64,000 nucleotides of DNA from Megamerina dolium. Lineage: Eukaryota > Arthropoda > Insecta > Diptera > Megamerinidae. The notes under the pieces are model-generated. The model did not search any database. It worked only from the letters and a program-made list of their open reading frames with translations, and was not told the origin of the DNA. The position numbers were made by a program, and so were the translations under genes. Positions 10,647-21,172 of this stretch are shown piece by piece (the stretch's first letter is position 1; every line of letters begins with the position of its first letter). Location: contig OY978525.1 in NCBI GenBank assembly GCA_963854835.1, forward strand, positions 74,438,628 to 74,502,627, in the 5' to 3' direction.

Positions 10647-11885
10647 GAGATGAATTACTTAGGTAGCTCTTTTATCATTTTACCGGTAATTTTATCTGGA
10701 TCAGGTGATTTTTTTGGGTTTAAATCGTTATAAATTGCTTTGAGCGTTATTGAGCAAGGTTGAGAAGTTAATTTTGGTAATGATGACTGTGAAGAGGGTG
10801 GATTGGGTGTAAACACACTTTTTAGGTGGTTTGCAAAAGCCAAACCCTTCTCACAGTTGCTTCTAGCCCAATTACCGTCACAGGTGTTAATTTCGCTATG
10901 TGCTCTTCTAACTCTTTGTTGTTTTTATTTTTTAAGGCTTGCTTTAACTTTCGAGTGCAGTGCTGTAGCTGTGTTTTCAGATTCGGTGATCTGAATTCTT
11001 GCCATTGTCTTCGGGGTCTTCTTTTCTGTCTTACTAGCAATTCAATGTCGGCTGGTGTGTATGGGCTATAGTTTGATTGCTTGCATACCTTTGTGCAGGT
11101 GGCTGAATTTTTCGAGTGCTGAGTCTACATCGTGTCCATTTCTTAATACACTACTCAGAGAAAGATGGGAATTTATATATTTCTTGAATTTTAACCAGTC
11201 TATTTTCTTTCTAACGCAATTGCCCTGTGGGCTTGGTGATTTTATAGATATTACCGTGGGTGAGTAGTCAGATGATAGATCATAATTACACTCTGTGGAG
11301 ATATATTCCATCTGCAAACCTTTGGCGACTCCAGATTCTATGAGATCGGGTATTTTCCTCTTGTCCGTCGGCCAATATGTCGGTTGACCATTTGAAATAA
11401 CATCGTAGCCGTGGTTAGCGATGATTGAACATAGACTTCTGCCTTTTGGAGTTATTAAGCGGGAGCCCCAGTGAGTGTGTTTGGCGTTGAAATCGCCAGC
11501 AACCAAGAATTTGCTACCAAGAGTTGAGAAAAATTCTTTATGTTGCTGTTCGGTAATACTGTATCTTGGGGGACAGTATATAGCAGATATTACTAGCTTA
11601 GAGATGTATTCTTCCAGGCATATAGATGTTGCTTGCAAGTAGACGCTACTGAAATCTTCGAGAACATGATGTTTTATTCTGCTTTTTATCAATATGGCAG
11701 TTCCTCCGCGTGCCTTACCATGCGGATGATTTGTGGTGTACAGTTTGTAATATGGTATTTGGTAGCAATTTTTGTCAGTGAAATGGGTCTCAGATATCAT
11801 CATAGAATTGAAGGAATTGAATTAGCTCCAAACGGTGCTGGCTTAAGCCGTTGGCGTTCCAGTGGCATATCTTGAGACAACTCAT
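10647..11885 (-). mobile_element. Jockey-A LINE: endonuclease and linker
   Basis: ORF2 starts at an ATG (11885-11883) overlapping the ORF1 stop as ATGA, and reads CHWNANGLSQHR before a short deletion/frameshift near 11800. The 245-codon stretch 11803-11066 is an apurinic-endonuclease-type domain: ISETHFTDK, GGTAILIKSRIKH, AIYCPPRYS, AGDFNAKHTHWGS (catalytic Asp and Asn), and PDLIE. The S-D-H terminal motif is altered (SSDYSPT). Linker frames 11040-10655 contain NPKKSPDPDKITGKMI. EN nicks the target site for priming. Confidence 0.85.
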
Positions 11886-12106
11886 GGTCTGGATAGCAAT
11901 GTTTGGAGTAACATCGATTGATTTTTCATTATTTCTTGCATCATTGTTTGCATAGAGTTCATGAATTGGTTCATATTCTGAATTAATGTTTGAAGCAAAT
12001 GTTCAAGGGTATTAAAAATACATTTTTTCTTAAATCCACATTGAAAGAAAAATTGTGAATTTATTGGGTAATTTCGATCGCAAATTTGATTTTTGACTTT
12101 GAGCAA
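11882..12106 (-). mobile_element. Jockey-A LINE: end of ORF1
   Basis: The last ~74 codons end in LLQTLLSRP and stop in the ATGA that starts ORF2. The C-terminus is a Met/Gln-rich helix (MNQFMNSMQTMMQEIMKN), which closely mirrors the ORF1 end of Jockey-B at 25.8 kb (ALLNKK end). The rest of ORF1, including any zinc knuckle, is missing, so the element is truncated here. Confidence 0.7.
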
Positions 12107-12189
12107 TGCCTTATATGGGCGTTAGCGAGAAACCATTATTGGTTTTTTATATATCACAAAAATAGGCCCTTATGTGGGCTATTCTGCAC

Positions 12190-12330
12190 TTGTTCCGTGT
12201 AACCTGAGTTTCTGCAATCTGGAACACATCGATTTGTTTTTGTTCCATTATCAATACCAGTTCGTTCTTATGCTTCTCATGCTTCTCTGGACCTTTTGCA
12301 TTCCATAACATAATTTTAATGTAATTATTA
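12190..12330 (-). mobile_element. Jockey-type LINE endonuclease start, fragment
   Basis: Minus reading gives KIMLWNAKGPEKHEKHKNEL, then LIMEQKQIDVFQIAETQVT, the first ~45 residues of a Jockey-clade ORF2 endonuclease (W-N-A-x-G and A-E-T motifs). It differs from Jockey-A and Jockey-B and breaks off into unrelated sequence at both ends. Confidence 0.6.
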
Positions 12331-12429
12331 GTGATGCACGGAGCGAGTGGAGGAAGTACTTAGGGTAGTGAGCTAGTTACAATTTTATTTGTGTTAACTG
12401 AACCATTCATGTCGAACCATACAATAATA

Positions 12430-13520
12430 AGATTCGATATTGAGGGTTCGCTATTAGCAAAGATAATTCTAAGGAATCCTAGAAAAGCAGACTGGGAAAA
12501 ATACTTAGAAAACCTCAGACCAATTTAAACCAGCTCAAGTTGGAACATAATATCAGGAATGAAATAGAATTAGAAACTATGGTAGAAGGCTTCAATAAAA
12601 CCATTATTGGGGCTTATGAGGACAGCTGTCCAATAAGAAGGGTCAGCCCCAAAAATTATGTACTTGGTGGAACAATGACTTAAAGAAACTAAGATCTATG
12701 GATCACAGATTATTCAACCCGCTACAAAAAGACTGGGGATTGGGAAGTTTCTAAAAACACTCTGACACTTTACAATAAGGAGATTAAAGAAGAAAACGTG
12801 AAAGTTTCAGAATTTTCTGCGAATTTTTTTTTTTTTTTTTTCAGAATTTCACCCTTAAAAAGGATGATGGAAGTTTTATTGAGGGCGAGGTAGAGGAAGC
12901 TCAACTTCTTCTAGATACTTATTTTCCAGGATCTTCAGTCGCATCAGGAACAGAAGAAACTGAACCTTTTAGTGTAATAAATAGGAAAAATTGGAATATT
13001 GCAAAAGAAGTATGACGAGGATTCGGTGGGCGGTAAGCACCTTAAAACCACTGAAATCTCTTGGTGTAGATGGCATACTTCCTGCATTATTACATAAGAG
13101 CTTAGAACATATCTTAGGTACACAAACTAAGATTGTTAGGAGAAGCATTGTACTGGGGCATATATTAACAATTTGGCCTTTCTCTACACCGAAGGTCGGC
13201 AAGAAATTGGCCGAATCAGACCAATTTACCTAATATTTTTCATAATGAAAGTATTAGAGAAAGCTGTAGACAACTACATTAGAATAGCTACTCTCCGTTA
13301 CATGCGTGTCAATAAGTGTACAGAGCAGGCCGATCTACGGAAACTGAATTGTACCAATTAGCTAATGCAATTCAGGAAAGTATAAAACAAAGGAGATTAT
13401 GAGTCTCTTTCGATATAGAAGGTGCTTTTGACAAGAATTCCCGTGAAGCCATCCAAAAAGCTCTGATTAATAGAGGTGTCAACGATAGTCTAACTTTATG
13501 GATGAGCAATATACTCTTTA
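12430..13520 (+). mobile_element. LOA-B LINE, endonuclease end to RT fingers
   Basis: Broken plus frames give RNPRKADWEKYLENLR (end of EN and linker) at about 12470-12520, then TLKPLKSLGVDGILPALL at about 13036-13090, then PIYLIFFIMKVLEKAVDNYI, and FDIEGAFDKNS at about 13413-13445. This matches LOA/R1-type ORF2. The copy is 5'-truncated in EN and is cut at about 13520 by the RTE-A insertion; its continuation is at 16690. An 18-T run at 12824-12841 interrupts the frame. Confidence 0.75.
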
Positions 13521-13536
13521 CTTCTTCTTCTTCTTA

Positions 13537-14227
13537 TAAGACCATAACAACCGAATATCTATTTAGGCCGAATATAACATGCTTTGTAGTGGATGTCGTA
13601 GCTCAGTGGTTAGTGTGTCCGCCTTCTGATCTGTATGTCGTGGTTCAATCCTCGGATGATGCATAACAAATTTAATATCGATAAGATATTTCTTTCGAAC
13701 GGTACCCACCTGTCGGCAAGCAATTGGTAATTCTTCCGACAGTAACAACTTGCCATGAAAAAGCTTCTAAAAAGAACTCTGTGACAAAGCTCAGAAAAAG
13801 TGATGTCACAAGTGTTCTGCCGTTCGGAACCGGCTAAAATAAGTAGGTCCCTTCTAATATTGTCCAAAATTTAAGACGCACAACAGTAATGGAAGAGAAG
13901 CTCGGCCAATGAGCCCTTTGGGGCTTTATGTGCCACATATTCATTCATTCATTCATAACATGCTTTGCCAGACATCTCTGTTTTTCGCTAGCTGGCGCCA
14001 GTTAGAAATTCCAAGCGCCGTCAGGTTCTCCAGTACTTGGTCTTTCCACCGGAGGTTAGGTCTTTCTCTTCTGCGTCGTCCTCCAGCGGGTTTCGAATAT
14101 ATCACCTTCTTAGCTGGAGCGTGTTCTTCCATTCGCTCGACATGACCTAACCAGCGCAGCCGCTGGATTTTGATGCGCTTTACTATGTCACTATCGGCAT
14201 ACAACTCGTACGTCTCATGGTTGTCCC
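13537..14227 (-). mobile_element. RTE-A LINE: C-terminus and 3' tail
   Basis: Positions 14204-13953 give the typical RTE ORF C-terminus: KIQRLRWLGHVERM, AGGRRRRERPNLRWKDQVLE, ISNWRQLAKNRDVWQSML. A SINE then interrupts the 3' end (13587-13954), after which RTE 3' sequence continues to an AAG-repeat tail at about 13523-13545. RTE elements end in short microsatellite tails rather than poly(A), which agrees. Confidence 0.8.
13587..13954 (+). mobile_element. tRNA-derived SINE, copy 2, with 13-bp TSD
   Basis: Same family as copy 1: a head with GTCGTAGCTCAGTGGTTAG (A box) and GTGGTTCAATCC (B box), the same body, the AGCCC-TTTG-GGGCT hairpin at about 13912, and a tail of ATTC repeats. ATAACATGCTTTG lies at 13574-13586 and at 13955-13967, an exact 13-bp target duplication. 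It was inserted into the 3' end of RTE-A, so it is younger than that RTE copy. Confidence 0.88.
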
Positions 14228-15129
14228 TTATGCGGTACTCGCCACCAACGCAAATAGGTCCAAATATCTTCCGTAGGACTTTTTTCTCGAAAGCTCCGAG
14301 AATTCTAAGAACAGAAATGTAAGAACAGGCATGATGAGAAACTTGTAGAGTTTGGTTTCGATGCGAGAGAGGTCCCGATTTCTAAGAGTGGTCATTAGCA
14401 ATATGTCCAGGCTGACGTCACTATTAGTGTTAATGCTGGTTCTAAGATAGACAAAGTCCCTTACTACTTCAAAAGCGTAGTTGTCAACAGTGACGTGCTG
14501 TCCCAGACGCCGGGACTCTTTGTTTGTTGACACTAGATACTTCGTCTTGCCCTCGTTCACCGTAAGACTCATCCGACGCGACTCTCTTTCCAACTCTGAG
14601 AATGCTGCACTGACTACTCGCATGTTCATGCCGATTATGTCAATATCGTCGGCATACGCTAACAGCATGACACTTTTGTTGAAGATAGTGCCATTTTGTC
14701 GTAGATCAGCATTTTGCATTATTTTCTCCATAATAAGATTGAAGAAGTCGCACGATAACGAATCACCTTGCCTGAAACCCCGTTCGGTATTAAACGGTGC
14801 GGAGAGGTCCTTCCCAATTTTCACTGCACAACGCACTGCACTGCACTTAAAATGGCCGTTTCAACCTCGTCATAGTCGGGTGGTGGAACATCAACACCAT
14901 CATCTGTAATCGGGGTTATCGGGCAATCTTCTTCACTGGCGGAATTGTTCGTAGCATCGCAATTCAGTAACGTGGACAAGTGTTCCCTCCATAGGCTCAG
15001 TACACTCTGGACATCTGTAACCAGATTCCCATTTCCATCACGACAAGAAGAGGCTTCGGGGTTTAAACCACCACGCAGGCGCTTGATTTTTTCGAAGAAT
15101 TTTCGAGTCTCATTCTTGTCGGTACACAT
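14228..15129 (-). mobile_element. RTE-A LINE: reverse transcriptase
   Basis: The 202-codon stretch 14836-14228 contains FNTERGFRQGDSLSCDFFNL and LLAYADDIDIIG, so the catalytic Asp pair is intact. The palm N-terminal part (15129-14821) has KRLRGGLN and a joint at about 14830 where a chunk of RT fingers appears to be lost. Frames shift at 14836/14821 and 15204. RTE-clade assignment is from the endonuclease and C-terminus style. The protein would copy its own RNA and probably that of partner SINEs. Confidence 0.8.
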
Positions 15130-15203
15130 CTCTATCTCCTCACACTCGCGTCTTTCCTATTCTCTTTTCTTGCCTCTGAAAAGACGTCTCTCTGCACTCC
15201 TTT

Positions 15204-16680
15204 TCATTTTATACCACTCCTTAACAGCTCGCGTTGCACCTGCAGGCAGGGTTCTTCTGTAGGCGGCGTCTTTCTCTGCGGTAGCGTCCGACACTCCTGA
15301 TCATACCACGTATTCCTCAGAGGCCGGTAATAACCGATTACCTCATCGGCAGCAGTAGTCATGGAGTGGGATATATGTGTCCACCGTGCGCGTATATCAT
15401 TAAGTGGGGGAGTGTTCTGCATAAGCAGATCCGATAGTCGAGTGGCAAATGCATCTGCTGTCTCTGGTGATCACAGCTTACTGACATCGATTTTTCTCTG
15501 TGTGGGACTACTCTTGTTATTTGAGACACATAAACGTGTGCGCACCTTAGCTGCAACAAGGTAGTGATCCGAGTCGATGTTGGCACCACGGATAGATTTC
15601 ACGTCCATCACACTGGAAGCATGCGTTCCGTCAATCACCACATGATCAATTTGATTTTTTGTTCTTTGAACTGAGACAGCCATATCGCTTGGTGGATGTC
15701 GAGATGCTGGAATTTGGTACCACCAATTACCATGTTTCGTGCTGCGGCAAAGTCGATCAACCTCATTCCGTTATCGGAGGTGTTCCGGTGGAGGCCGAAT
15801 TTTCCGACAGTTGGACCAAAGGTACCTTCCTTGCCCACCCTGGCATTAAAGTCGCCAAGTACGATTTTGATATCGTGGCGGGGGCAGCGGTCGTCAGCTT
15901 CTTCGAGGCGCTGGAAGAAGCTCTCCTTGGTCACATTGTCCTTCTCATCCGTCGGAGCGTGGGCACATATAAGGCTGATGTTAAAGAATTTTGTCTTGAT
16001 GCGGATTGTGGCCAGCCGTTCGTTCACAGGCGTGAAATGTGAGACCAGAGGTCGTAATCTCTTGCTGACCAAAAATCCACATCCTAATTCATGCCTTTCA
16101 GCATGGCAACTGTAATATATGTCACAGGATAATCTTTTGGAGCAGCCCTGTCCCGTCCATCGCATTTCATGAAGAGCGGTGATGTCAGCTCTGTATTTTT
16201 CGAGGAAATCAATCAGCTGGATAGAGGCACCCTCCCTATAAAGGGACCGGACATTCCATTGCGGGGTCATCAACAAAGGGGGTAGTTCGTTTCCGAGGCA
16301 TTTTTATATTATTCACTGGGCAAGTTTTTTTATGTGGCGGGTCCCAAACCCAACACACAACCTTTAACCGAGGAGATTTTCGCCACTCACTTCAGCCGCC
16401 TCCAAGCAGGTGCCAGGAGGACGTTGCCCGGTGGTCGCCACGTGGAGGGCCCCCATTAATAATAATGAAGGCGCCATCACATAGTAAGCAGAGCAAGCTA
16501 CATGACTACCCCTCATTAACAAATAAAGGTGTCATTACATAGCGCTCAGAACAAACCACATGACAGCCAGTGAGTTTAACAAGGATTGCGCTAGCCCCAC
16601 CTGGTTGAGGCAGTTAGACAAGTTACCTTGTGAAAACACCACCAGACCACCTCTCTTCACTAGTAAGTATATATACTAAT
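15204..16680 (-). mobile_element. RTE-A LINE: 5' UTR and endonuclease
   Basis: Positions 16276-15635 (213 codons) form the apurinic-type endonuclease: WNVRSLYREGAS, LHEMRWTGQG (usually LQEMRWTG), ICAHAPTDEKD, LGDFNARVGKEG, then in the next frame [12 protein letters not shown] and [11 protein letters not shown] (catalytic SDH). Frameshifts lie at about 15640 and 15470. The 5' region (16290-16680) includes a ~400-bp untranslated stretch shared with the copies at 28.9 and 31.0 kb. Known relatives are often misnamed craniofacial development protein 2. Inserted in LOA-B in the opposite direction. Confidence 0.82.
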
Positions 16681-16689
16681 TAGTAAATT

Positions 16690-18010
16690 AAGCATCAGAG
16701 CAAACACCTCATGAGGATATCCATAATGAGTAATGAGGAGTGGAGTATAGTAGTAGATGAACTACTTGTAGAACTAGAAAACTTTGGGTTATAATTTCAG
16801 GGTTATGCTAACGATTAGTCATAATATGAAGAGGAAAGTTCGAAAATATTCCAGGTGAAATAATTTTGCTAGGACCAAAACTAACAAAGATAATAAAACC
16901 ACGGAAAGAAGTATAATTCCTGGTCGTAGTATTAGAACAGTGTTTCCGACGAAAGACACATATAGAAAATATGGCCAAAAAGGGCACTAGAATATTTCTG
17001 ACTTGTAAATCCATAGCAGGGAAAAGTTGGGGTCGCATACCAAAGATACTGAGATGGATCTACACTGTAAACGTTAAACCTATGATAACTTATGGAACTG
17101 TCTTTTGGGAGGACTGCACCAAGCTCCACACTGGTACCGCTACACTTGGCAGGATTTAAAGACTAGCATCTGTATGTGTAACAGGAGCTATGCGCATATA
17201 CAACAGCATCATTGGAAGTTCTCTTGGAACTTACACCTCTTAATATCTATATCCTAAGCAAAGAGGGCTATCCTAAAATTGACTGCTGTCAATAACCTAC
17301 CAGGTAGTTTAATGAATCCCAAAAAGTATGATATTCTAACAAATCAACACCCAGAAGTCGTAATACCGAGGGACTCAATGTATCCAGAGTTCAGTTTTAC
17401 TATGCTATTCAAAGCTGAACTCAGTAACAAAAAACAAACAAAAAAGGGAAGGTATATCCAAAAGATACTGGATAAACCAGAACATGATAACGTAGTTCCC
17501 GGACGACTTCTTAACGGAAGAAGTGGCCGGAGCAGGAGTGCTTGGCCCGGGGCTAATATACTCGGAGCCTTTAAATAATAAGATTGTATTTCAAGCGGAA
17601 GTATACGTAATTAACAGGTGTGCCCACTTCAACATCATACGTGAATACCGGAATCGAAGGATTGAAATTCTAACAGGCAGCCGGGCAGCTTTCAAGGCAC
17701 TTCACTGTAACAGATGAAATCCAAACTGATGTTGGGTTGTCTTGACAGGCTGAATAAACTTGGTGAATATAATTAGGTGTTGATTCTTGAATTCCAAGAA
17801 GTTGGAGGAAACGACTTGCAGATAAGCTCGTCAGGAAGGGTGAGACAACACCCTGTGTAGGCCCACAACCCTTTTGTGCTCTGGTAAGGGAGCATGGTCC
17901 ATACGCATTAAAAAGAAAAAAGAAGCAGAAAAACAATCATACTGGGAAATCCTACCAGATTTGTCCCATTCCAAATTGCTTTTAAACATCTATAAGATTG
18001 TTGTTAAACA
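16690..18010 (+). mobile_element. LOA-B LINE, RT palm, RNase H
   Basis: Resumes after RTE-A with IVVDELLVELENFG and GYAND at about 16765-16820; the catalytic YADD is therefore YAND. Then WGRIPKILRWIYTVNVKPM at about 17029-17085. The RNase H domain follows: VAGAGVLGPGLIYSEP and IVFQAEVYVINRCAHF (17525-17635), SRAAFKAL near 17690, and ADKLVRKGE near 17820. RT followed by RNase H marks the LOA clade. Many stops. About 3.2 kb of foreign sequence separates this from the upstream half. Confidence 0.78.
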
Positions 18011-18129
18011 TCTATAAGATGCAAATCATCTCCTTTTCAAAACGATACTATTTATATTATACTCATTTTCTTAAGTTCTTTTATTTACATTTATCACTAT
18101 GATTCTCCCTTGACTCACTAGATAAGGTA

Positions 18130-18645
18130 TAGGGTTTAAAAAAATTTACATATAAGAGTGTGATCCCAGAACTACCCAACCTGACATATAGATGGCGGCA
18201 GTAAAAAAAAAATTACTTTGGTGAAAAGTGGCAACCTTATAATACATATGTTTCAAGGCGCCAAGTTGTTTAGTATTCTTTTTGGAGACATCGAAAGTTA
18301 GCGACCATGTAAACGTGGAAGAAATCGGTCACTGTTATGTAATTCAGTACTTTCATTTGAAAGGTCTCAGTCCAATGAACATTAAAACCGAAATATATTC
18401 TGCTCTGGCGGAGTCTGCTCCTTCGTTTCCGACCTTAAAATATTGGGTGGCAGAGTTTAAACGAGGTCGTACGAGCTGCCAAGACGAACACCGTAGTGGT
18501 CGACCAATTGAGATGGCCACGCCAGAAACGGTTAAGAAAATCCACAAAATGGTATTGGCATTGGCATTACAGGCATTTCAAAAGTTACCGAGTTTTTGGA
18601 GATATAAAAGATGTGTGCCGCGTTTGCTCACAACAGAACAGAAGC
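18130..18645 (+). mobile_element. mariner-C, 5' end and HTH domain (irritans-like)
   Basis: The 5' part has the sequence GATCCCAGAACTACCCAACC at about 18160, typical of irritans-like mariners. A 130-codon frame from 18282 contains IQYFHLKGLSP, KYWVAEFKRGRTS, HRSGRPIEMATPETVKKIHK and VPRLLTTEQK. The catalytic domain is absent. At about 18645 it meets minus-strand LOA ORF1. Its residues do not match the mariner part beyond the insert, so they come from different elements. Confidence 0.75.
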
Positions 18646-19553
18646 CAGACAATCAACCGAAGCTTTGTCCATGAGCACCACAAGAGTCCAACCTTCTTTG
18701 CCATCCCGGTTGGTACTCTTGGCGCTAGGACTTTTCAAAGCCTTGTGTTGATGCCCGGATTCTGAGTACACAGACAAGAATGAAAGAACATCCGCCGTAT
18801 TCAGGTCTGGATCCCGAATCCAGCGAGTGGACCCCAATGGAGGTACATTATTGACCGCGGCCGTGATTCAATCACAATTGGCCTGAGACGCGCACGCCAC
18901 CCTTAAGGTGCCGTCCTTCGTCTGATATCCCTTAGCGTTCGCAGCAGGACCGTGGGTAATAACCTGGAGCATCAGTTGGCTTTTGCGGTGTTTCAGTTCC
19001 GCCCCATTTTTCCAATCACAACAATGGGCAATGATCCCCTGGCCTCCTCACTGTATGATGGCCTGTGAGCACAAATCCTTGATGTACTTGGTTTGTTTCA
19101 TCACGCGCCGCAGATTGAGGGCCAGACGGGGGATGTGTCACCGCCAAACCTAGCTCAGCTGTTCCACCCGCCGTTGACGAAGAACTCGTCGGTCAGGATG
19201 AAGCCGCCGATCCCGTGCAAGAAGCTAAGAAGACTGTGTCTTACCAGCAGCTCTATTACTCGCCGACTTCGTCATGCTCGCTTCCCTCAGAGGCATCCTT
19301 TGGTGACACTTCAGGCGACCGAGGCCTTCTGGCAGACTCACTCGCAGGAAGGCCGACCATGCCGCAAGAAGATTTTTCTTGCAAGCGCACAGAAAGCCTC
19401 TTACTTCACTGGGAGGTCGTTCAGCCACCGAAATGATTTCCCGACTCAAAACCCAAAGAATCTGACAGTGGAAGAGAGGACAGAGATACGACTATCCACT
19501 CTCTTCCAGGATGTAGGTGTAACAGCGCAGGTGCTTATGTAGCGGTGAGCCTG
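18646..19553 (-). mobile_element. LOA-type LINE ORF1 (DUF4780) fragment between mariner parts
   Basis: Read minus, 18837-18628 gives STRWIRDPDLNTADVLSFL and EGWTLVVLMDKASVD, the second half of DUF4780, with the first half (TKDGTLRVACASQANC) upstream in the minus sense at about 18960-18890. The remaining ~500 bp toward 19553 is the basic N-terminal ORF1 region in broken frames. The segment is markedly more GC-rich than both flanks, which matches LOA ORF1 at 1-1428. I see no clear target duplication. Confidence 0.6.
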
Positions 19554-20145
19554 CGGAAACGGTGGCCAAGCCAGGATTGACGGTCAGGAAGATTTTGCTA
19601 TGTGTTTGGTGGGATTGGCAAGGAATCATCTATTATGAGCTTTTCCCCCACGGCCAAACTCTTAATTCGGACCTGTACTGTCAACAATTGGACCGTCTGA
19701 TGGAAGCAGTCGGCCAGAAGTGGCCAGCTATGGCCAATATGAGAGGAATTGTGTTCCATCAGAACAACGCCAGACCACCCACACATCGATAGTGATTAGC
19801 CAGAAGGTCCGGGAGCTTGGTTGGGAGGTTCTTATGCATCCACCTTATAGTCCGGACCTGTCACTAAGTGATTACTACCTGTTCCTGTCTATGGCAAATG
19901 ATTTTGTTGGTGAAAAATTCGCCTCAAAAGAAGCTTGTGAAAATCGGCTGTCCCAGTTTTTTGCCAATAGGGTGGCGAGGAGTTCTATGAGAGTGGCATT
20001 GTGAAATTACCTTCAAAATGGCAACAAGTTATCGAACAATATGGTGCATATTTCACCTAAATCGTATTATTCTAACTACGCTAAATAAAACCTTTAATTT
20101 AATGCAAAAATAATGGATTTCTTTTTACTCGACCTTATACAATGA
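19554..20145 (+). mobile_element. mariner-D, 3' half (SETMAR/cecropia-like)
   Basis: Frames read VAKPGLTVRKILLCVWWDWQ, NSDLYCQQLDRL, IVFHQNNARP (second catalytic Asp changed to Asn), then MHPPYSPDLSLSDYYLF with the third Asp. The 3' end TGGATTTCTTTTTACTCGAC at about 20113-20132 is the same terminal repeat as mariner-B. So this is a second copy of the mariner-B family, 5'-truncated at the LOA fragment. Confidence 0.8.
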
Positions 20146-20263
20146 CAATTTTGTAGTTTGATTGCTTAATCTTTCATAGAATCCCAACTAAAAAAAGTAC
20201 ATTTCAATAAATGACCCTTTACATACCCATAGGTATATCCAGCAACAATCAAACATGACCAAA

Positions 20264-20804
20264 TCACATAAGCATGTTGGAAAAATTGCTTGTCTTTTTT
20301 TGTGTTTCTTTGTCCAAAGTAGAAATGAAAGTAAAGATTCTCAATATTAAAAAGAGGTGCAGGTGCAGGTGCTTAAGACTCGTTTTTGACATCTTCTTGA
20401 AGTACTCAGAATCAAGCGATCCAAATAGTGAATGTGCGATGCCGCCAACGAAATTCATTGCCCCTCTTCTGACACGATTGCCTGTAACTAGCTTGTTATC
20501 CAAACGCAACTCTTTATGTAGTCGTTCGAAATTGTTACTTATTTGACTACAGGTGCCGTTTTGTTTCATTTATTGACAGGGTCGATGCAGAGTGCTTGTT
20601 CCGTTTCGCCGCCTCAGTCCAATAAGGTTGCAAATCGTAGTATACGATTAAATTTCAGTCAGCGGATGAAATGGCAGCTCTTCGCATGCCTTCAAAGTAG
20701 ATCCCAACTTGTGCTCTAAAACGGTTGACTTGTATTGGAGAGCCCATTCCCATGATTGGCAGGATTATCAGTGTAATCAATAGCGTCACAATTTCTAGAT
20801 GCAT
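20264..20804 (-). pseudogene. Insect retrovirus-like envelope (env/F-type) fragment
   Basis: An ATG at 20804-20802 starts a hydrophobic signal-peptide-like stretch of about 20 residues. The reading has an in-frame TGA at 20655-20657, where this family normally has Trp, and continues in another frame (from 20569) into a dibasic, furin-like cleavage site immediately followed by a Gly/Phe/Ala-rich fusion-peptide-like segment (at about 20465-20410). That arrangement is seen in Env of insect errantiviruses and BEL-type elements and in baculovirus F proteins. The ectodomain core and membrane anchor are lost. It is a broken remnant; which LTR family it belonged to cannot be told. Confidence 0.65.
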
Positions 20805-20873
20805 GGATGTACGTCTAGCGATTAGGTTAGGTTATTGTCGCTGCCCTCTCTCTGTGTCCTCTCAGAAAGCCAG

Positions 20874-21148
20874 AAAGTCTCATTGTGATACCACCGAGCT
20901 TCTCTTCCAATACTGTTGTGCGTATTAAATTCGTATTAATTTAGCTTTGTCGTAGAGCTCTTTTTAAGAAGCATTTTTGGGAAATGGTTACTGCCGGAAA
21001 AATGACCAACTACTTGAAGACAGGAGGGCATCGTTTGAAAAAAAAATCTTTTCGATATTAAATTTTGTTATGCTTCAACCGGGGATTGAACCCACAACCT
21101 ACAGATCAGAAGATCAATACACTAAACATAGAGCTATGGCACCCATCT
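20874..21148 (-). mobile_element. tRNA-derived SINE, copy 3, divergent
   Basis: The tRNA-like head is at 21148-21075 (sense GGGTGCCATAGCTCTATG... and GTGGGTTCAATCCC). The body is shortened and diverged: about 270 bp instead of 360, with loss of the middle where other copies have the CGGAACCGGC block, and no clear tail hairpin. Older than copies 1, 2 and 7 by visible divergence. No target duplication found. Confidence 0.65.
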
Positions 21149-21172
21149 TTTTTTGCCCCTTTCACATAAAAT

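Noticed and set aside
12807..12852. TTTCAGAATTT on both sides of CTGCGAA plus 18 T, as another tail-only insertion
   Set aside because: The T run is on the wrong side for a poly(A) tail with an 8-base body, and repeats this AT-rich arise by slippage.
19093..19542. 149-codon plus frame in the GC-rich segment, first suspected as bacterial DNA
   Set aside because: The minus strand reads as LOA ORF1 with DUF4780, which explains both the GC content and the open frame.
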